From: Axinella damicornis
Lineage: Eukaryota > Porifera > Demospongiae > Axinellida > Axinellidae
Direction: 5' to 3'
Length of the DNA stretch: 64,000 nt
Assembly (NCBI GenBank): GCA_963931865.1
Contig: OZ007505.1
Location: forward strand, 558,001 to 622,000
The translations under genes were made by a program, and so were the position numbers. This document shows positions 57,549-64,000 of this stretch, piece by piece. Each line of letters begins with the position of its first letter. Positions within the stretch are counted from its first letter, which is position 1. The notes under the pieces are model-generated. The model was not told the origin of the DNA. It ran no database searches and saw nothing but the letters and a program-made list of their open reading frames with translations.

Positions 57549-58282
57549 CCGTAGTCTCTCGAAAATACGCCCATGGGCGATGAATTTAGAATCTGCTCAA
57601 AGAGGGGGATGGGCGTATTTTCAAGGACCCCTCACCCGAAAATAGGCCCACCCTCGACTCGAAAGTAGGCCCACCCAATTCGAAAGTAGGCCCACCCAAG
57701 TACATGCGTAAAATCAGCAAATAAATATACGAGTGCTATACTGCAACAGTCATTCTAGCAAGGCTTAACTACTACTACTCCCGGAGTTTCTTGGTGAGCA
57801 GGAACAATCTCTTCGTGTGAGCAGCTACAGGAACAGCAAACAAGACAGCAGGACTCTGGAGTGCTTGAATGACGTCGAGTGCGCAAACTCTCTTCGGGAC
57901 TTGCCGATTGCTGCTGCTTCCGAGAAATCCGTACAGGACCGTAGTGCGCTGCTAGCTATAGTGCTATGCTAGGCGATTGCACACGCGAAGACACAAACAT
58001 GCAATGCACAGCGCGTGCACGGTCTCATGTCATGCACTCAGTACACAGCTGATTATGCAATGGCATGCAACATAATGAAATTCATTGCAAATAGTACCGC
58101 GATAGCCAGCCTTCATTTCTTAGTCCAACCTCTTTGACAGTACTTCTTCCGGAGCTATTGAAGTGCTTTCCTTATAGGGTGGGCGTACTTTCGAGTAATA
58201 AATGACCCTTTGCAACAACTTGTCGCGAAAAAGGGGGGTGGGCGTATTTTCGAGGGTGGGCGTATTTTCGAGAGACTACGGT
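57549..58282. mobile_element. ~730-bp TIR element (TACCGTAGTCTCTCGAAAAT)
   Basis: Ends TACCGTAGTCTCTCGAAAAT and ATTTTCGAGAGACTACGGTA are perfect complements; subterminal gggcgtattttc/gaaa.taggcccaccc motifs repeat. TA flanks. No transposase frame. 58283-58390 adds a 14-bp taattctcatgatt repeat. Confidence 0.85.
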
Positions 58283-58439
58283 AATTCTCATGATTAATTA
58301 GCTTTCCTCATGATTTCCTATTAATTCTCATGATTAATTAGCTTTCCTATTAATTCTCATGATTTCCTATTAATTCTCATGCCCGGAGTTTATGCTGACT
58401 TTAAATAGTATCAATTACAGTCCACACATAGCTAGCCTT

Positions 58440-58520
58440 GGGATTAGAAATCTGGAGGGACTCTCTCAGCTTCGATCCTTCTGTCAACAATGCCATAGCT
58501 ATACTATTTTCAGGTATGGT
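58440..58520 (-). pseudogene. fragment of a receptor tail exon
   Basis: tctggagggactctctcag..ccttctgtcaacaatgcc resembles the 3' end of the tail exons at 54630-54670 and 60537-60570. A related fragment lies at 60165-60245. Both are too short to be functional. Confidence 0.6.
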
Positions 58521-58665
58521 TGAACTGGTAACATGTTTAAACTGTACATTATTGGTTCTGCAAAGTAGCTAATATCCTACAAACTGTACTTTTGTTCCTA
58601 GGCCCACAGACTCAGGCTCAGGCTCGATTTCTCACAACCGGCATGACGCGCGGAGCATTGTGTGG
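58508..58665. repeat. ~155-bp segment also at 63500-63655
   Basis: Shared text includes ttttcaggtatggttgaact and caaccggcatgacgcgcgga. Confidence 0.9.
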
Positions 58666-59134
58666 AGGCTTCACCCGATTTCCCAATGGTGGTTAGTGCC
58701 GAGAGTATCAGCTCAGGCAATGTGTTTGAACAATGAACAGTCAACCCACCCATCCCTGCAACCCCTTCTCCATGCAGGGGACTCCACAGTCACCATTGCG
58801 GTTCAGTCACCCCCAATTCATGATCGCTCCAGCCATTAACAGAGAGAGCAAATCAGTCACAGTCTCAGGCAGAAGATCTTAGGCTCGAATTCCTTCGATT
58901 TCTCTCTCTCTCAACGTATAACTAGTACTGTCTAGACGCGGGAGGGCCTAGGGCCCGGAATGGATAGTAGCTACGTGTACTCGGCATACTTGACTACCCT
59001 TGAGGGGTTTACCACAATGGTGGCTAACGAGGGCCTGGAGAAGGCAGAGCATATATGGTCCCTCGGCATAGCTATTATCCATGCGCTGGCATCGCGCGAG
59101 ACTGAAATTAATGGAGTATTAATTTTATACTCAC

Positions 59135-59177
59135 CAATAGCAAGAGCCATCACCACCATCAGAAATTTTCCTGACAT
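59135..59177 (-). CDS. orphan signal-peptide exon of a third receptor copy
   Basis: Encodes MSGKFLMVVMALAIG with a gtgagt donor, same length and phase as the exons at 56593 and 63722. The only downstream partner on this strand is the tail fragment at 58440, so the gene appears incomplete. Counted as partial. Confidence 0.55.
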
Positions 59178-59211
59178 CTCGGATAATTGCTGTAAAGCGA
59201 CTGTTCGTACC

Positions 59212-59940
59212 TAGTCTCGTGCCCAGACCACACCCCCCGAGGGGAGAGACGGTCTGGTGAACGAAGTCGAATTTCTTGGGCTTGAAGCATACTACGGAAT
59301 GTATAATCATTGTATAATCCCGTGGTGTTAACTGCCTGCGAAAGCATCTGCTGAAGGCTCCCGTGTCAACCAAACGCGATCATGGCTACTCATATCTGGA
59401 GAGAAGATGTACTAACCTTTTGCCGCTCACCCATGGCCCATAGAAGATCTTTGAAGCATCCTTCGCCGTCATGGAATCTGCTTCCCGTTCATTTGGCCGT
59501 CCTTTCAGGCACTTTACTGGGGTCAAATGCGAAGAACGGCCCCTTAGGGGGCTAGGGCTAGCATTAGCTTGCACCTAGAGGGCCCTTCGTTGTACTTGAT
59601 CCCTTTCTTGACCTCGCTTCCAAAGCTCAGTCTCAACTTGATCCCATAAGCGATGTCACAGGGCTCACAACTAGCACAATCGAACGCAAAGGTCTTCAGA
59701 AGTTGTCGCCACGACGTAGCGTTGCCTTACACAGTCAGCGCTAAGGGCAAACTGGCATAGGAAAGGCTCTTGGCTGTTGTCTTCTCCAGCTTATGAGTAT
59801 TCAAAGCGATTACTACGTAATTATTAACAATCTCGCGATCTCATTGGTCCTTACCACATTCCGGTAATAAGCCCAAGAAATTCGACTTCGTTCACCAGAC
59901 CGTCTCTCCCCTCGGGGGGTGTGGTCTGGGCACGAGACTA
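59212..59940. mobile_element. 729-bp TIR element with exact 9-bp target duplication
   Basis: tagtctcgtgcccagaccac ... gtggtctgggcacgagacta, flanked by gttcgtacc (59203-59211, 59941-59949). Largest family member in the window. Subterminal tcgaatttcttgggctt also has an inverted partner near 59870. No intact transposase frame. Confidence 0.9.
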
Positions 59941-59984
59941 GTTCGTACCCCCGCCGGCCATGCGCATGGTGAGCCGCATATACC

Positions 59985-60095
59985 GCGCGTCGCTGCACAG
60001 CGCGTCACACGGCGCGTCGCACGCCCACGCACACAGCGCGTCGCACAACAGCACGCAGCACATCGCTCGTCGCTCACCGCGCGTCGTGCACCGAG
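59985..60095. repeat. GC-rich degenerate repeat (cgcgtcgcac)
   Basis: About ten imperfect copies of a 10-12 bp unit (gcgcgtcgca), high in CpG. Confidence 0.75.
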
Positions 60096-60629
60096 CTAGC
60101 TGGTTCCATGTTTTGCCTATCATTTTTGGGTGAGAATGATTTACTACAACTGCTACATTCCATGGCATACAAATTTGGAGGACTCTCTTCCTTCTGTGCA
60201 TGTGTGCATGGGCTGCATCAGCTGAAGGGTCTCAGCACTCTCATAGAGTGGGAATGTTTGTGGTTGCAAGCAGGAGATTAAGGAAGTAACTATGCACCCA
60301 CCAGAGCCTCCTGTATGCAATGTAATGCCATGGAAATGAGGTTAGCTTCACCCCTGAGTTGTGGCTGCAGCTTAGGAAGTTAGGGTGCATGGTCCTTCCA
60401 TGCAAAGGGCACCAATGAACTCAAGTCATGACTACTGTACTAATTGTTGTTTTATGAACTTCCAGAGCGACACAACATTAATACTATTATCTAGAATCTA
60501 TACTATATATTAGTCGATGTCATGTTGGCATACAAATTTGGAGGGTCTCTCTTCCTTCTGTCAACAATGGCGTACTCCCTCCGCACAGTGGGAGCCACAC
60601 TCCCCTGCATATTGGTGGTCATGTAGAGG

Positions 60630-63600
60630 CTAGTGTAGTCCACTGAGGTGGGGTCGAGGCTCTGGTAGACCTCCTATGTAGTCTCCATCAGCACTCTCAT
60701 GGAGGGGGGCTTGTGGCGAAGGGTAAGAGTAGTAGTATGTGGCACTTGTACCTGCAAGAATAATGAAAGTACTTGCTGAGCACACTAATCATACACTGAC
60801 ACACTACTAGTCTGAGCTGAGGCAGTGTTTGTATGACGTGCAATGGGATTCCCGGAAGGCCGCCATTGTTTAAGGGACCGCTGAGCTAGGGCTTGCCTGC
60901 ACATCCCAGTGTCTAGATCTGAGGCAGCTCCTTGCACATGCTGAATTCAAAAGTCTTAATTGCCAAATTAAAACCATTGCCACAATTACCTGGCATACGG
61001 TAGTAATGAGTTCAATGGAAGTCTATTAATGCTGAATCTTCCTGCGAGGCTACTCTGCATGGTATGTAGTGAATTCACTACTGTAGGACACCTACCAATT
61101 CCAGAGAGACTATTTGCTCCTTTACTTTTGAACTGGTGGTATCTCTGCCACCGTATGAAGCACACAATGATCCCAATCACAGCTGTAGCAGACACAAGGA
61201 CAGCAGGAACCCCAATCACTATGGCAGCAATGATTCCACTGTTCAATCCACTGGCAATTGGCTGGGGTTGCAGGTCTGTAGGTGGTGGTGGGGTAGCTGA
61301 ATCCATTGGAAATGATACTGATGACATCCCTGCAGAGAACAACCTTGATAACCTGGTATGTGATGGGGTGATGGAGCTGACCATGGAGTCTTGCGATGGG
61401 CCGACCAGAATATCTCTACTGGTGGATGCTGTTACTAAGCCAGAAGGTCCTAATGCATGTCAAATGTCGGAACGCTGCTTCAAAGGTTAAAGATGTTGAA
61501 GTTGGAGGTTGAGCAGGGGGTTGAGCTGGAGGATGACAGGTAGCATTGTTTTGTTACTTGTGTTTATTTAAAACAACCCCCGAGTGTATTCTCCAGTTTC
61601 AGTGAGCTCACACTAGTACTACAGCTTAAAATTGCTATCGGTCCTCTTCAAAGAGCATCCATCTGTTTGCTATTATCTGATTCACTTATTCAGAATTGGA
61701 TAATAGCTAGCAGGTGGATGCTATTGAACCGGAAAATAGTCGGCAGATGGTGAAGTTTGATGGAATGGTGAAGTTTGATGGAATTGTGAAGGAGGAGGAT
61801 GGCTGGTAATATTATGTTTCAAAATTCTTTTCATAGTATATACAATGGATGTAATCATTATGTACTCCTGTCTGTAGTCTGAGCTCAGTGAAACTGGAGT
61901 GCAGTGACTTAAACCATGGATAATATTGTGTGTATGAGGGCTTACGTGCATGCGTGTGGGTCACACTTAAAAATATTATTTTTTGATCACGCTTAAAAGA
62001 AATGTTGTGAGTTTCCGGCTGTTTCAGTCAGGAGAATGGTGTTCAATCTTGGAGACAGGGGACAAGCGTACGGTGCTTTCAGGGCTATAGCAGAGCTACA
62101 GCAATACATGTGGAGTCGAACAATTATGCAATGAGCAGATTATGTCAGACTATAAGCTGTGGTTCAATTATATCAGCAACTCAGGTTTCAGCAGCGGAGA
62201 ATAATTCTTCTGCACTACATCAAAGGATAGTCTACACACTGTGATAGAATTTAGCTAATTAAGGTCTACTTTTTGTCAACACTAATTAATAAAAATATAC
62301 ATTTGGGTCAGTGCACAACAGCGATCATGACGGCGTAGTCAGAATCTTTGTAGGCCATTCACGCAGATTACCAGTCCTTTTATACTAGGAGTGTAATTTT
62401 GCAGCACAATTTTCCCTGTATAAGATATACTGGGACAAAAGGTAGAAAGGACTGATATTTTCACCCCAAGTTCTTGCACTCTAATTAATAGTAAACTCAC
62501 TGATATCCACAAAGAGATGGAGGGCAAGGGAAGTACTTGACGGTAGCCGACTGCTCCTAATTGTACTCGGCATGTTTATTTTACACCAGATCCTGTGCAC
62601 CCACCGGTAGCGTACAGGGTGTTAGTAACCCTTGTGGCAAGTATGTCTAGCACCTCGTGATCGTTTCGCCCATTACTGAGACAGGCACCAAGCACAATGT
62701 CCTCCTGGATCTGGAACATCTCCGACTCCCGGAGTTGAATTCTGGTGCAATTGAAGTCACTGTTTAAAGCTGCTAATTGGTTACCAGTCATGTCAACTAT
62801 CCTGTTGCTGCTCTGCACTGGTTCATAGTTGCCACTACTTCCTATTCTCCGATACACAACAAAATCCACAATGTAGTTTGTATCAGAGGCGGATTCTATG
62901 CGGTAGAAGCAGTAGTTCCATGCAGTGACAGTGCCATTGCACTGTGCGGGGTTTTGCAGGTCCAGGAAGAGTGCTCTTCTACTAGACCATGAATGCTCAG
63001 TACGATCTGTGTTGCCAAAGAGGGTGCAAGACTGTGCAATGCAGACAATGCCATGACTAGTCTCGGAACCAGACTCCCAGCCCTGAGGGGGAGGGGGAGT
63101 CTGGCACAGTTGCATACAGAGAGCCATTATGGGCTACAGCTTGCGTGAGGATTCCTAAGTGCCAATTAAAGGTGTTGCGGAGTCTCTCAAGGAGGTGCTA
63201 GATGAATAATTGAGTTACTATCAATTCACTGTCTCAGCACTTAGCCACCTGTGACACGTCACAACCCAATTACATAGCAATCAACCAATCAGATTCCTGC
63301 CACCGAAATTCCGCGGACTGAAAATTGCTATGTATGCAACACTGCCAGACTCCCCCTCCCCCTTCGGGCTGGGAGTCTGGTTCCGAGACTATGCCATGAC
63401 CTGCCAATGTTAAAAAGAAATTAACAACGGTTATAACTAGTGTATACACGGTATTCTGTGCTGAACTGATCAGCCGATCTTTCAGAACAGTACGTGGTCA
63501 TCATTTTCAGGTATGGTTGAACTGGTAACATGTTTAAACTGTACATTATTGGTTCTGCAAAGTAGCTAATATCCTACAAACTGTACTTTTGTTCCTAGGC

Positions 63601-63764
63601 CCACAGACTCAGGCTCAGGCTCGATTTCGCACAACCGGCATGACGCGCGGAGGGCCTCGGGTCCGGCATGGATAAACAGAGTCTATAATAACTAGAGTAT
63701 AATTTAGCTATGCACGCTCACCAATAGCAAGAGCCATCACCACCATCACAAATTTTACTGACAT
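60630..63764 (-). CDS. type I membrane receptor with ectodomain, damaged (receptor gene B)
   Basis: Exons (- strand, 5'->3'): 63722-63764 (signal peptide, same residues as gene A), 62587-63057 (ectodomain ~155 aa; HSWSSRRALFLDLQNPAQCN, AWNYCFYRIES, NYIVDFVVYRRIG; several Cys, not assigned), 61096-61330 (stalk and TM IIAAIVIGVPAVLVSATAVI), 60630-60751 (tail). Phases fit. Two defects: a 334-bp element (63058-63391) sits 9 bp inside the ectodomain exon, separating it from its acceptor; and in the tail, after GDYIG, a deletion relative to gene A shifts the frame to a stop at 60630, so the conserved YQSLDPTSVDYTSL text downstream is out of frame. It is either a pseudogene or a tail-less receptor. 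Confidence 0.55.
63058..63391. mobile_element. 334-bp TIR element inside receptor B exon, 9-bp target duplication
   Basis: tagtctcggaaccagactcc ... ggagtctggttccgagacta, flanked by tgccatgac (63049-63057, 63392-63400). Confidence 0.9.
63722..63764 (-). other. signal-peptide exon, third copy (gene B)
   Basis: Identical in sequence to the exon at 56593-56635 and part of the duplicated 63653-64000 segment. It may serve gene B, or be the first exon of another copy if gene B extends differently. Confidence 0.6.
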
Positions 63765-63862
63765 TGCCGACCGGGAGAGAAGAAGGCTGGGTGTGCGCCT
63801 CTGGTTGGCAATTGCGGAAGGGGGTGCAGCGCAGCCCCCTGCTTTTATTTTTATTATTTTTT

Positions 63863-63893
<31 letters not shown>

Positions 63894-64000
63894 TGAGATG
63901 CAGAGCCTGTATGGTTAAAACAACCCTTCCTTTTTGCATGCATAACGGGAAGGGTCACCCCCAAACTGTGGAATGCGCCACTGCAAAGATGGTCACCTCT

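Overview
This window is nuclear DNA of a multicellular animal, most likely an early-branching marine invertebrate such as a sponge. The evidence is many short exons with clean GT-AG introns, animal-specific genes (TRPA-like channel, WAC-like WW adaptor, RAB3GAP1, a PH/ORD OSBP-related protein), CARD-domain proteins, and dense micro- and minisatellites and small inverted-repeat elements. The species assignment is inference. No rRNA, tRNA, CRISPR array or bacterial operon was seen.

Layout: 122-4000 (+) is the 3' part of a TRPA-like channel gene with a C-terminal coiled coil. 4390-5260 is a 28-bp minisatellite. 5548-11786 (-) holds three intronless paralogous genes, each with two CARD-like domains and a C-terminal TPR-like region. 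12840-13080 is a decayed copy of one ORP exon. 13728-25519 (-) is a 21-exon OSBP-related protein gene (PH, FFAT-like motif, ORD). 25.6-28.4 kb is repeat-rich: a hairpin element, two near-identical TTAA-ended elements and a 43-bp minisatellite. 29849-37759 (-) is a 10-exon exostosin-like (GT47) gene. It is head-to-head with a 12-exon WAC-like gene at 38501-45695 (+), with about 740 bp between the start codons. 46070-53582 (+) is a 17-exon RAB3GAP1 orthologue. I derived the exon models by hand from splice sites and homology. For the ORP, GT47, WAC and RAB3GAP1 models the exon phases join without a break to the stop codon (total coding lengths divisible by three), which is strong internal support.

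54.6-64 kb (-) is a tandemly duplicated cluster of small type I membrane receptors with three copies of a signal-peptide exon. Gene A (54606-56635) encodes a signal peptide, short stalk, TM helix and a tyrosine-rich tail with a spacing that matches an ITAM (YxxL-x6-YxxL). Gene B (60630-63764) keeps an ectodomain exon, but its tail is cut off by a deletion and a 334-bp transposable element sits 9 bp inside its ectodomain exon. This cluster is the most interesting part of the window: a candidate invertebrate ITAM receptor/adaptor family in the act of losing and shuffling parts.

The window also contains a family of non-autonomous elements with TAGTCTCG-type ends and exact 9-bp target duplications (Mutator-like by signature), including one insertion whose empty site is preserved in the paralogous segment.
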